Below the pieces are notes generated by a model. The model was not told the DNA's origin, searched no databases, and saw nothing but the letters and a program-made list of their open reading frames with translations. A program made the position numbers and the translations under genes. Shown piece after piece: positions 50,195 to 58,453 of a stretch of 64,000 nucleotides of DNA; position 1 is the first letter of the stretch; every line of letters begins with the position of its first letter. The DNA is from Dechloromonas sp. ZY10 (GTDB lineage: Bacteria > Pseudomonadota > Gammaproteobacteria > Burkholderiales > Rhodocyclaceae): NCBI RefSeq assembly GCF_041378895.1, contig NZ_CP144212.1, positions 1,225,501-1,289,500 on the forward strand, given 5' to 3'.

Positions 50195-51142
50195 ATGCCC
50201 ATTCCCGCATCCCTGAATCAGAACCTGACGCTGCCGGTGATCTGCGCGCCGATGTTCATCGTTTCCAACCCCAACCTGGTGATTGCCCAGTGCCAGAGCG
50301 GCGTCATCGGCTCCTTCCCGGCGCTCAACGCGCGGCCCAAGGAACTGCTCGACGAGTGGCTGACCAGGATTCGCGCCACCCTGGCCGAAAGCCCGAACGC
50401 CGCGCCGTTTGCGGTTAACCAGATCATCCACCCGTCGAACGACCGGCTGGAGCACGACATGGCCCTGTGCGTGAAGCACCAGGTGCCGCTGATCATCACC
50501 AGCCTGTCGGCACCGACCCAGATCGTGCCGCACGTCCATGCCTACGGCGGCAAGGTCTTCCACGACGTGATCAGCGTCCGCCACGCCGAAAAGGCGCTCG
50601 AAGCCGGAGTCGATGGCCTGATCCTGGTCTGCGCCGGGGCCGGCGGCCACGCCGGGACCTTGAGCCCGTTTGCGCTGGTCAGTGAAATCCGCAAGTTCTA
50701 CGACGGCCCGATTGCGCTTTCCGGCGCCATCAGCACCGGCCAGAATATCCTCGCCGCGCAGGCGCTGGGCGCTGATTTTGCCTACATCGGCACCCGCTTC
50801 ATCGCCACCCGCGAGGCGAATGCGGTCGACGCCTACAAACAGGCAATTATCGAATCGGCGGCCAAGGACGTGGTGTACACCCCGTACTTCACCGGCGTCC
50901 ATGGCAACTACCTGAAGAAGAGCATCGTCGCTGCCGGCCTCGATCCGGACGACCTGCCAGTCAAGGACAAGACCGCGATGAGCTTTGGCAGCAGCCGCGA
51001 CGCCAAGGCCTGGCGCGATATCTGGGGCGCTGGTCAGGGCGTCGGCAGCATCGACCAAGTGCTGCCCGCCGCCGAACTGATCGCCCGGATGAAGACCGAA
51101 TACCTGACTGCCAAGGCCGAACTGCTGGCCAAGGCATTTTAA
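50195..51142 (+). CDS. Nitronate monooxygenase / 2-nitropropane dioxygenase-like flavoprotein
   Basis: A 315-residue FMN TIM-barrel protein. VICAPMFIVSNPNLVIAQCQ, then VCAGAGGHAGTLSPF, and the phosphate-binding GAISTGQNILAAQALGADFA-type region place it in the NMO family. Members oxidise alkyl nitronates, but several act on acyl substrates in lipid operons. ATG 50195 matches the usual N-terminus; the earlier in-frame residues are not conserved. Confidence 0.85.
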   Translation: MPIPASLNQNLTLPVICAPMFIVSNPNLVIAQCQSGVIGSFPALNARPKELLDEWLTRIRATLAESPNAAPFAVNQIIHPSNDRLEHDMALCVKHQVPLIITSLSAPTQIVPHVHAYGGKVFHDVISVRHAEKALEAGVDGLILVCAGAGGHAGTLSPFALVSEIRKFYDGPIALSGAISTGQNILAAQALGADFAYIGTRFIATREANAVDAYKQAIIESAAKDVVYTPYFTGVHGNYLKKSIVAAGLDPDDLPVKDKTAMSFGSSRDAKAWRDIWGAGQGVGSIDQVLPAAELIARMKTEYLTAKAELLAKAF

Positions 51143-51241
51143 GCATCCGGCGGTGTGGACCGTAGTGGTCCGCGCCGCCGGCGTAAAGACGTAGCAACAA
51201 GCATTCAGTTTGCGCCCGGTTTTTGCCCGCTTGGCGCGTTA

Positions 51242-51261
51242 ATATCAAACGAACGATTGAC
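51242..51261. promoter_or_regulatory. Putative PsrA/FadR-type operator (site F)
   Basis: ATATCAAACGAACGATTGAC, only 15 bp before the ATG of the acyl-CoA dehydrogenase, where a bound repressor would block the start region. Confidence 0.55.
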
Positions 51262-51276
51262 CTAGGAGACTGGAAA

Positions 51277-53073
51277 ATGAGCGACTACCGCGCCCCGATC
51301 AAGGACATGCGCTTTGTCATGGATGAAATCGCCGGCTTTGCCGAGATCGGCCAACTGCCGGGTTGCGAAGAGGCGACCCCCGATCTCGCCGACGCGATTC
51401 TCGACGAAGCCGCCAAACTCGCCAGCGAAGTGCTGGCGCCGCTCAACCGCCTGGGCGACCAGCAGGGCTGCCAGCTGACCGCCAGCGGCGTGACCACGCC
51501 CAAAGGCTGGAAGGAAGCCTACGACCAGTACCGCGAAGCCGGCTGGAACGGCATTACGCTGCCCGCCGAGTTTGGCGGCCAGGGCCTGCCCGACCTGCTC
51601 GGGATCGCGGTCAAGGAAATGATCTGCTCGTCGAACATGGCTTTCTCGCTCGGCCCTTTACTCACCACCGGCGCTGTCGAAGCGCTGCTGACCTGCGCCA
51701 GCGACGAGCTGAAGGCGGTCTTCCTCGACAAGATGGTTTCCGGCGAGTGGACCGGCACGATGAACCTGACCGAGCCGCAGGCCGGCTCCGACCTGGCGCT
51801 GATCCGCAGCAAGGCCGAGCCGCAGGCCGACGGCACTTACCGCGTCTTCGGCCAGAAGATTTTCATCACCTACGGCGACCACGACATGACCGACAACATC
51901 GTGCATTTGGTGCTCGCCCGCCTGCCGGACGCGCCGGCCGGGGTCAAGGGGATTTCGATGTTCCTGGTGCCCAAGTTCCTGGTCAATGCCGACGGTTCGC
52001 TCGGTGAGCGCAACGACGCCTACTGCGTGTCGATTGAACACAAGCTCGGCATCCACGCCAGCCCGACCTGCGTCATGGCTTATGGTGACAACGGTGGCGC
52101 CGTTGGTTACCTGCTCGGCGAAGCCAATCGCGGCCTTGAGTACATGTTCATCATGATGAACGAAGCCCGCCTCGGCGTCGGCCTGCAGGGCGTTGCCCTT
52201 GGCGAACGCGCCTACCAGCAGGCGCTGGCCTATGCCCGCGACCGCAAGCAGGGCCGCGATGCGCTGACCGGCGAGGCGCTGGTCTCGATCGACAAGCACC
52301 CCGACGTGCGCCGTATGCTGATGTTGATGAAGTCGCGCGTCGAAGCTTGCCGCGCCATGACCTATTACACCGCCGGCCTGCTCGACCGCGCCCACAAGCA
52401 CCCGGACGCCGACGTGCGCAAGCAGAGCCTCTACCTGGCTGAGCTGATGATCCCCATCGTCAAGGGTGGCAGCACCGAAATGGGCATCGAAGTCACCTCG
52501 CTCGGCGTGCAGATTCACGGCGGCATGGGCTTCATCGAAGAAACCGGCGCCGCGCAACACTGGCGCGATTCGCGCATCACCACCATTTACGAAGGCACCA
52601 CCGGCATCCAGGCCAACGACCTGCTGTTCCGCAAGCTGATGCGCGACCAGGGCGCCACCGCCAAGGTGGTGTTTGGCGAGGTGTACGCTACGGCCAAGGC
52701 ACTCGGCGCTTCCGGCCAGCCGGAATTGCAGGCCATCGGCCAGAAGCTCGGCGCCAGCCTCAAGGCCTGGACCGTTGCCACCGAATGGCTCGCCGGCAAT
52801 GCCAAGAGCGGCCTGGCCGGCGTGCTCACCGCTGCCGTGCCTTACCTGCACCTGGCGGTCACCGTCACCGGCGGCTGGATGCTCGGAAAATCGGCGTTGG
52901 CCGCTGCTGGCCATTTGGCCAAGGGCGAGGGCGATGCCCAGTTTTATCGCAACAAAATCGCCACCGCCCGCTTCTACGCCGACCAGATGCTGCCGCAAGC
53001 CGCCGCCTACGCCGAAACGACGATGGCCGGCGATGCCGCGCTGACCGGTTGCGGCGACGAGTTGTTCGAGTAA
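51277..53073 (+). CDS. Acyl-CoA dehydrogenase (about 600-residue type)
   Basis: A 598-residue flavoprotein with an extended C-terminal domain. MNLTEPQAGSDLALIRSKAE is the FAD/substrate motif, GYLLGEANRGLEYMF and GVQIHGGMGFIEETGAAQHW lie in the core, and IYEGTTGIQANDLLFRKL carries the catalytic region. Such proteins (ACAD with C-terminal extension, like the DmdC group) act on short- to long-chain acyl-CoA. Under operator F. AGGAGA precedes the ATG at a usual distance. Confidence 0.92.
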   Translation: MSDYRAPIKDMRFVMDEIAGFAEIGQLPGCEEATPDLADAILDEAAKLASEVLAPLNRLGDQQGCQLTASGVTTPKGWKEAYDQYREAGWNGITLPAEFGGQGLPDLLGIAVKEMICSSNMAFSLGPLLTTGAVEALLTCASDELKAVFLDKMVSGEWTGTMNLTEPQAGSDLALIRSKAEPQADGTYRVFGQKIFITYGDHDMTDNIVHLVLARLPDAPAGVKGISMFLVPKFLVNADGSLGERNDAYCVSIEHKLGIHASPTCVMAYGDNGGAVGYLLGEANRGLEYMFIMMNEARLGVGLQGVALGERAYQQALAYARDRKQGRDALTGEALVSIDKHPDVRRMLMLMKSRVEACRAMTYYTAGLLDRAHKHPDADVRKQSLYLAELMIPIVKGGSTEMGIEVTSLGVQIHGGMGFIEETGAAQHWRDSRITTIYEGTTGIQANDLLFRKLMRDQGATAKVVFGEVYATAKALGASGQPELQAIGQKLGASLKAWTVATEWLAGNAKSGLAGVLTAAVPYLHLAVTVTGGWMLGKSALAAAGHLAKGEGDAQFYRNKIATARFYADQMLPQAAAYAETTMAGDAALTGCGDELFE

Positions 53074-53148
53074 TGCCCCGGCGGGAGCGTGTGCCTGCAC
53101 CGCGCGCTCCCGTGGCTCCGCTGTTCTCTCTCTGTGCATCTCCTTGTT

Positions 53149-53174
53149 GCCCCCGCTGGTCGGGGGCTTTTTTT
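53149..53174 (+). terminator. Rho-independent terminator after the acyl-CoA dehydrogenase
   Basis: GCCCCCG / CGGGGGC stem with a five-base loop followed by T7. Confidence 0.88.
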
Positions 53175-53186
53175 GCCTGTTGGAGT

Positions 53187-53196
53187 GTCGACCGTG
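53187..53196. repeat. Partial GGTCGACC-core element overlapping a start codon (copy 10)
   Basis: GTCGACCGTG, whose last three bases are the GTG start of the crotonase gene. The left arm is degraded. Confidence 0.4.
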
Positions 53197-54015
53197 AAAT
53201 TGCCCGCAACCACCGTGATTGAACTTGGTTTTAACGCCGGCGTGCTCGAAGTGCGCCTCAACCGCCCCGAGCGCGCCAACGCGCTGGACGATGCGATGTG
53301 GCAGGAACTGCGCCAGGTCTTCGATTGGGCTGACGGCGAGCCCGCCGTGCGCGTCGCCATCCTCGCCGGCGCCGGCCGCCACTTCTGCGCCGGGATCGAC
53401 CTGGCGATGCTCGGCGGCGTCATGCAGCGCATTGCCCATCCGGACGAAGCACGCAGCCGCGAAGCCCTGCGCCGGCTGATCCTCGATCTGCAGGACTGCC
53501 TGACCAGCCTGGAACGCTGCCGCAAGCCGGTCCTCGCCGCGATCCACGGCGCCTGCCTGGGCGGCGGGCTCGACCTGGTTGCCTGCTGCGATATGCGCTA
53601 CGTCGCCGCCGACGCCGAACTGGCGATCCGCGAAATCGACCTCGGCATGGTCGCCGACGTCGGCAGCCTGCAACGCCTGCCGCGCCTGATGCCGCCCGGA
53701 CTGGTCCGCGAACTCGCCTACACCGGGCGCAGCCTGACCGCCGCCGAAGCCGTCGCCTGCGGCCTGGCCAACGCCAGCCTGCCCGACGCCGACGCGCTGC
53801 TCGCCCACGTCCGCGCCATCGCCGCCCAAATCGCCGAAAAATCCCCGCTCGCCATTCGCGGCAGCAAGGAAATGCTCAACTACAGCCGCGACCACAGCCT
53901 CGCCGACAGCCTCAACTACGTCGCCACCTGGAACGCCGGCCAACTACTCTCCGCCGACCTGCGCGAAGCGATGGCGGCCGGGCGGGAGAGGAGGGCGGGG
54001 CGGTTCGGGGATTGA
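53194..54015 (+). CDS. Crotonase, Delta3,5-Delta2,4-dienoyl-CoA isomerase-like
   Basis: A 273-residue crotonase. GAGRHFCAGIDLAML and HGACLGGGLDLVACCDMRY form the oxyanion hole, and AIREIDLGMVADVGSLQRLP matches the Glu/Asp catalytic region of dienoyl-CoA isomerases, where a second acidic residue replaces the hydratase glutamate. It helps degrade unsaturated fatty acids with odd-numbered double bonds. The GTG start at 53194 is chosen over upstream in-frame codons because GGAG lies eight bases before it and the domain starts there. Confidence 0.85.
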   Translation: MKLPATTVIELGFNAGVLEVRLNRPERANALDDAMWQELRQVFDWADGEPAVRVAILAGAGRHFCAGIDLAMLGGVMQRIAHPDEARSREALRRLILDLQDCLTSLERCRKPVLAAIHGACLGGGLDLVACCDMRYVAADAELAIREIDLGMVADVGSLQRLPRLMPPGLVRELAYTGRSLTAAEAVACGLANASLPDADALLAHVRAIAAQIAEKSPLAIRGSKEMLNYSRDHSLADSLNYVATWNAGQLLSADLREAMAAGRERRAGRFGD

Positions 54016-54111
54016 GTGGGTTGCCTGATGGGGGGGCTGCGTTGGTCGTTGAATGGCAGCTGCCGCCCCTGAGCTTCCCTTAGACGCTTTGGAAAGCGGA
54101 TCTTTAACGTT

Positions 54112-54158
54112 TGAATTCACCGGCCTTGCGCGGCTTTATGCGCAAGGTCCGGTGAATT
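54112..54158. terminator. Inverted repeat between convergent genes
   Basis: AATTCACCGG-CCTTGCGC pairs with GCGCAAGG-T-CCGGTGAATT (one bulged base). It lies between the crotonase gene and the convergent orphan gene and could end both transcripts. Confidence 0.65.
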
Positions 54159-54171
54159 GATGGGTTCGGCA

Positions 54172-54900
54172 TCATCGACGCCCTTGAGGAGCAAGCCCTA
54201 TTTGCTTTAGGAGCAAGAGCCCCAAACGACTAGCCTGATGACATTTGACTTTAAAATTGCCAGAAAAGCGATCGAACTCAGGCGCACCATCACGGTCTTT
54301 CGCAATTTCCGCGCTTACTAGGCCAAGTCGAATAAGGTGGTCTCTGTAGCTCTTTTGTATTGCTTCGGCATCGACTTCATCTTCCGATGATCCAAGATGA
54401 GCGGACTTTGGATGAAGTACGTTTTTATGAAGCTCACGGAATTCCTGATCTCTGCCAGTGGTCGGAACGGCATAGAACCGCAGCCATATCACCTCCACGT
54501 CTGACAATTCGCCTAGAAGCCGCATGAGATGTTTTGTCTCGGCGTAGGAAATCGCATCTGATGAAAGGCTTGTGGCAAGCAGAGTAGCCAAGTACTCGCG
54601 CCTCTCCGATGTAGTAGCGCGAGATGCCTGTCGAAGTGCCTCTTCCGATAGGTCAGTGAACTCTTCGTCGTTGAGTGCGGCTGTAACCGATCCCTTTTCT
54701 AAGTGTTCAATGCGCTGTTCGAGCTTTGAAGCAAAGTCAGCGATCCGATCTACTCGCTGCCTCGGAATAATTGATCCAGCAATCTCCGCCAGAAGCGACC
54801 CCGCGAAAGGAATGGCGCTAAGAATAGCCTTGGCACCAGCGGTCACGTAGTCAACTGCGTTGGCTTGAATCGGAGTTGGAAGGTTGTCGTTAGTGCTCAT
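54172..54900 (-). CDS. Hypothetical protein with N-terminal hydrophobic/amphipathic region
   Basis: A 242-residue protein I do not recognise. A Gly/Ala-rich hydrophobic stretch (AGAKAILSAIPFAGSLLAEI, about residues 21-40) could insert in a membrane or form a hydrophobic helix, followed by a charged helical region (ADFASKLEQRIEHLEK) and a soluble C-terminal part. Base composition is lower in GC than neighbouring genes, a sign of transfer. It stands alone, convergent with the fatty-acid cluster. Proteins of this shape occur near defence genes, but nothing else here supports that. Confidence 0.6.
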   Translation of the reverse strand: MSTNDNLPTPIQANAVDYVTAGAKAILSAIPFAGSLLAEIAGSIIPRQRVDRIADFASKLEQRIEHLEKGSVTAALNDEEFTDLSEEALRQASRATTSERREYLATLLATSLSSDAISYAETKHLMRLLGELSDVEVIWLRFYAVPTTGRDQEFRELHKNVLHPKSAHLGSSEDEVDAEAIQKSYRDHLIRLGLVSAEIAKDRDGAPEFDRFSGNFKVKCHQASRLGLLLLKQIGLAPQGRR

Positions 54901-55288
54901 GATGTGATGATGTCGAACGTAATGTCGACGTCAATTTTGCAGGGTTTCTCGGACTTTTGACAGATAACTTGGCGACCAAGGTTGGCGCAATCCATTGTTT
55001 TAAAAATAAATTTTTGGGTATTGCAAGTCCGCAGACAGTACTAAGTATTTTGCCAAACCCTGCAAGCAGGCAAAAAGTGCCAACGGCATTATACGACTGC
55101 TTTCGGGCGACTCGACCACTGGCCGCTTCTGGCCGGAAGTAGCCATTTGTGATTCCGAGGGTGGGCTTACTCTTCCGCCGATAACCTGCACGTTCCCACA
55201 TAATTTCCCGCTTTCCCACGGTCGACCGTGAAAAACGCAAAAAACCGCCCGGCTGGGTTGCCGGGCGGTGAAGCGGGTGGGGGCCGCT
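54901..55288. other. 388-bp AT-richer intergenic region
   Basis: Unusual composition like the adjoining orphan gene; contains copy 11 of the palindrome. A 61-codon open frame (54957-55142) lacks an RBS and I do not call it. Confidence 0.5.
55217..55230. repeat. GGTCGACC-core intergenic palindrome (copy 11)
   Basis: Perfect CACGGTCGACCGTG followed by A5, 58 bases past the VOC gene stop. Confidence 0.7.
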
Positions 55289-55672
55289 TTAGTTCGGCGA
55301 GTACAGCCCGACCCGGTTGCCTTCGCAGTCGATAAACAGCGCAATGTGGCCGATGGCTTTGCCGTCGGGCCTTTGGCCGAGGTCGGTTTTGGCCATGTCG
55401 ATACGGCCGCCGGCTGCCGGAATGCGGGCGAGGATGCTGTTGAGGTCGGCACCGCCGTTGAGGTAGATCAGCGTGCCTTGCGCGCTGGGTTGCAGTTGCG
55501 GCGCGGCGATCAGGGCGCCGGAGGGCTGGCCTTCGGCGTGGGGGAAGATGGCCATGGTGTGGCCGCCGCAGTTTTCCGGGCGCAGTTGGGTGGCGAGGAT
55601 GTCCTGGTAAAAGCGGGTGGCGCGGTCGAGGTCGGCGACGGGGATTTCGAACCAGCAAATCGGGGTGTGCAT
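55289..55672 (-). CDS. VOC-superfamily (glyoxalase/bleomycin-resistance-like) protein
   Basis: A 127-residue single-unit vicinal-oxygen-chelate protein. The fold is seen in ICWFEIPVADLDRATRFYQDIL, GHTMAIFPH and HIALFIDCEGNRVGLYSP, with metal-ligand candidates His and Glu near the strand ends. It may degrade or bind a small electrophile or drug; the substrate is unknown. It is divergent from a WYL-domain regulator, a common arrangement for such pairs, so that regulator likely controls it. Confidence 0.82.
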   Translation of the reverse strand: MHTPICWFEIPVADLDRATRFYQDILATQLRPENCGGHTMAIFPHAEGQPSGALIAAPQLQPSAQGTLIYLNGGADLNSILARIPAAGGRIDMAKTDLGQRPDGKAIGHIALFIDCEGNRVGLYSPN

Positions 55673-55837
55673 GTGTTTTCTCCGGTGAGTGTGGCCCGGC
55701 GGCTGCCGGGATGCCTCGCATTGTCGGCCGGGGCTCCTGACAGCCTGGTGTCAGGAGTCTTGGCGCGGGCCTGGTGGCAGCGTGCTACGCTGCGCTTCCT
55801 CCTTGCCTGCTGCTGCCACTGTGCGGCTATTGATGCC

Positions 55838-56545
55838 ATGCGCCCGGTCGACCGCCTGTTCCGTATCCTGTTATTGCTCCGCCACGGCCGCGTGGTGACC
55901 GCCGCGCAACTGGCGGTGATGCTGGAGGTGTCGGAGCGCACGGTGTATCGCGACATTGCCGCCTTGCAGTTGTCCGGGGTGCCGGTCGATGGCGAGGCCG
56001 GCGTCGGCTACCGGCTGCGCCGCGATTTCCAGGTGCCGCCCTTGATGTTTGCCGGCGACGAGCTGGCGGCGCTGGCGATTGGCGCCAAGCTGGTCGCGGC
56101 CTGCGGCGATGCGGCCCTGGGGGCGGCGGCGGCGTGTGCGTTGGCGCGGATCGAGGCGGTCTTGCCGCGTGCCGAGGAGGCGCGGATCAGTGCCTTGAGC
56201 GAGCGTTATCTGGCGCCGGATTTCATGCGCCCAATGGCGCAGCGCGAGCCGCTGGCGGCCTTGCGCGAGGGCATCGCGACCAGCCGCAAGGTGACGGTGA
56301 CGTACCGGCGCGGCGACGGCGAACTGTCGCAGCGCTGCCTGTGGCCGCTTGGCCTGGTCTTCTGGGGGCATTGCTGGACGCTCGGCGCGTGGTGCGAGTT
56401 GCGCCAGGAATTCCGCACTTTCCGGGTTGATCGGATTCAGACGGTGGCGGTCAGCGACGAGCCTTTTGCCGACCGCTATGGCCACTTGTGGCAGGAATAC
56501 TTGGCCCGGCAACGCGGCGAAGGCGATTGCGCAGCCGCCCAATGA
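55838..56545 (+). CDS. YafY-type HTH/WYL transcriptional regulator
   Basis: A 235-residue regulator. An HTH_11-type winged helix (residues 1-55, AAQLAVMLEVSERTVYRDI) is followed by a WYL domain (from about 140: VTYRRGDGELSQRCLWPLGL, then FRVDRIQTVAV). WYL proteins respond to nucleotides or other small ligands. ATG 55838 begins MRPVDRLFRIL, the usual start. It lies divergent to the VOC gene with a 165-bp gap, typical for control of that neighbour. Confidence 0.88.
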   Translation: MRPVDRLFRILLLLRHGRVVTAAQLAVMLEVSERTVYRDIAALQLSGVPVDGEAGVGYRLRRDFQVPPLMFAGDELAALAIGAKLVAACGDAALGAAAACALARIEAVLPRAEEARISALSERYLAPDFMRPMAQREPLAALREGIATSRKVTVTYRRGDGELSQRCLWPLGLVFWGHCWTLGAWCELRQEFRTFRVDRIQTVAVSDEPFADRYGHLWQEYLARQRGEGDCAAAQ

Positions 56546-56548
56546 AAA

Positions 56549-56584
56549 TTGCCCGTTGCCACGGTCGACCGTGAAAACGGGCAA
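56549..56584. terminator. Hairpin with GGTCGACC core between convergent genes (copy 12)
   Basis: Outer arms TTGCCCGTT / AACGGGCAA enclose CACGGTCGACCGTG (56560-56573). On the minus strand a T4 follows, so it probably ends the fbpA transcript and may also slow the WYL transcript. Confidence 0.75.
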
Positions 56585-56626
56585 AAATGCCGCCCGCCGG
56601 GGTGGCGGGCCAAGGGGGAAAGGGGC

Positions 56627-57643
56627 TTACTTGAAGCCGGCGCGGTCGAACAGGATTTGCGCCTTGGTCGCGTACATCGCCAGATTCTTGACCGGCAGGC
56701 TGTCGGCCTTGAATTTGCCCATCGCTTCCAGGCCCGGGTTGCTGATCTTGACGCTGGCGACGGCCGGCCATTCGTTGTTGCCGTCGGCAAAGTAACGCTG
56801 GGCTTCGTCGGAGGCGAGGTATTCGAGGAACTTGACCGCCGCTTCCTTGTTCGGCGCGGTCTTCAGCATACCGCCGCCGGAAACGTTGATGTGGGCGCCG
56901 GTATTGCCCTGGTTGGGCCAGACAATGCCGACTTTTTCCATCATCTTTTGATCTTCCGGCTTGGTCGAGCGCAGCAGGCGGGCGACGTAGTAGGTGTTGG
57001 AGATCGCCACGCCGCATTCGCCGGCCGAGACCGCCTTGATCTGGTCGGTATCGCCGCCCTTCGGCGCCCGCGCGAAATTGGCGACCATGCCCTTGGCCCA
57101 TTGCTCGGCCTTGGCTTCGCCTTCGTGCGAAATCACTGCGGCCATCAGCGACAGGTTGTAGGGGTGCGAACCCGAGCGCGAGCAGAATTTGCCCTTGAGC
57201 TTGGGATTGGCGAGGTCGGCGTAGTTCTGCACATCCTCGGCCTTGACCGTGCCCTTGTTGTACACGATTACCCGGGCGCGGGTCGAGAAGGAGAACCAGT
57301 CTTCGGCGCGCAGGTGGGCGGGGATGCGGCTTTCGAGCAGCTTGGACTGGACCGGGGCGAACAGGCCGAGTTCATGCGCCTTGGCCAGACGGGCAGCGTC
57401 GACGGTGAGGAAGACGTCGGCCGGGCTGTTGGCGCCTTCGTTCTTCAGGCGTTCGAGCAACTCGTCTTCCTTGCCCTCGATGCGATTGATCTTGATCCCG
57501 GTCTGCTTGGTGAAGTTGCTGTACAGCGCTTCGTCGGTTTGGTAGTGGCGGGCCGAGTAGAGGTTCAGCACCTTTTCCTGGGCTGTGGCAGCGCTGCCGA
57601 TCAGCAGCAGGCCGACGACGGTCAGACCAAGTTTGCTACGCAT
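56627..57643 (-). CDS. fbpA: Iron(III) ABC transporter periplasmic binding protein
   Basis: A 338-residue exported protein (signal ending SAATAQE). EKVLNLYSARHYQTDEAL, CSRSGSHPYNLSLMAAVI and ISNTYYVARLLRS match FbpA/FutA; the paired Tyr of NTYYVA bind ferric iron. It should feed FbpBC encoded at 17862-20656, 36 kb away, and has its own Fur-like site 72-90 bp upstream. Start ATG 57643 follows from the signal peptide; an in-frame upstream extension has no similarity. Confidence 0.93.
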   Translation of the reverse strand: MRSKLGLTVVGLLLIGSAATAQEKVLNLYSARHYQTDEALYSNFTKQTGIKINRIEGKEDELLERLKNEGANSPADVFLTVDAARLAKAHELGLFAPVQSKLLESRIPAHLRAEDWFSFSTRARVIVYNKGTVKAEDVQNYADLANPKLKGKFCSRSGSHPYNLSLMAAVISHEGEAKAEQWAKGMVANFARAPKGGDTDQIKAVSAGECGVAISNTYYVARLLRSTKPEDQKMMEKVGIVWPNQGNTGAHINVSGGGMLKTAPNKEAAVKFLEYLASDEAQRYFADGNNEWPAVASVKISNPGLEAMGKFKADSLPVKNLAMYATKAQILFDRAGFK

Positions 57644-57714
57644 GGGTTTCTCCAGATGTTGTTGTAGGTATTGCTTGCAATTCGCCAGCGAGTTTAGCGG
57701 GACTGAAAAATTTT

Positions 57715-57733
57715 GTAAATGAGAAACGTTATT
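57715..57733. promoter_or_regulatory. Probable Fur box upstream of fbpA
   Basis: GTAAATGAGAAACGTTATT matches the 19-bp Fur consensus at 13 positions by hand alignment, 72 bp before the fbpA ATG. Confidence 0.6.
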
Positions 57734-57791
57734 GAATGCTGATGTAAAAAAAGCGGCTTTCGCCGCTTGATCTGGTCGCGCACCGCAGGCT

Positions 57792-58319
57792 TCAGTTGCC
57801 TTCGAGAATGCGGCGGGCGCCGTTGTAGCGCTTGACCCAATAGCTGCTTTCCATGCTTTCGACGCGGACTTCGGCGCCGGCGCGCGGGGCGTGCATGAAG
57901 TAGTTGTCGCCGAGGTAGATCCCGACATGCGAGAAGGTGCGGCGCATGGTGTTGAAGAAGACCAGGTCGCCCGGCTTGAGCTGGCTGGCATCGATCTGCT
58001 GGCCGACTTCGCTCATTTCCTTGGCAGTACGCGGGAGCAGGGCACCGATGCTGTCCTTGAACACCAGGCGGACAAAGCCGCTGCAATCAAGGCCGGAATC
58101 CTCGTTGTTGCCGCCCCAGCGGTAGCGGATGCCGACCAGCTTGAGCCCCTGCAGGATCACATCCTGCGCAGCATTGGTATAGCGTTCGAGGAAGGAAAGC
58201 GGGGTTTGCTGTTCGTCCGCCTTGCGGACCGGTTCGGCGACGGAGACGCTGGCAACCCCGGCAAACAGGGTAACAGCGACCGCGAGGGAACGGGTTACGG
58301 AAGTTAGAACTTTACGCAT
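57792..58319 (-). CDS. NlpC/P60 cell-wall endopeptidase
   Basis: A 175-residue exported peptidase (signal ending SVSVAE) cutting peptidoglycan cross-links or stem peptides. The catalytic triad Cys in GLDCSGFVRLVF, His in FSHVGIYLGDN and third His in FMHAPRAG are all in place. GIRYRWGGNN is the characteristic entry to the fold. I chose ATG 58319, whose N-terminus is a proper signal peptide. It runs divergently to acuI. Confidence 0.9.
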   Translation of the reverse strand: MRKVLTSVTRSLAVAVTLFAGVASVSVAEPVRKADEQQTPLSFLERYTNAAQDVILQGLKLVGIRYRWGGNNEDSGLDCSGFVRLVFKDSIGALLPRTAKEMSEVGQQIDASQLKPGDLVFFNTMRRTFSHVGIYLGDNYFMHAPRAGAEVRVESMESSYWVKRYNGARRILEGN

Positions 58320-58400
58320 AGCCGCAGAATGTAGTGCAAATCGCTGCCGCTGTAAACACGTTGTCGTAATATTTGCAGGAGTTCGCCACACGGACTATTG

Positions 58401-58421
58401 TTCATAATCCGTAATTATGAA
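58401..58421. promoter_or_regulatory. Perfect inverted repeat in front of acuI
   Basis: TTCATAAT-N5-ATTATGAA, 33 bp before the acuI ATG and shared by the divergent NlpC gene. It has the form of an operator for an unidentified dimeric regulator. Confidence 0.6.
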
Positions 58422-58453
58422 TACAATTTTAACTTCACAGGAGATACAGCACG

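Noticed and set aside
54957..55142. 61-codon plus-strand open frame
   Set aside because: No ribosome site or similarity; likely chance.
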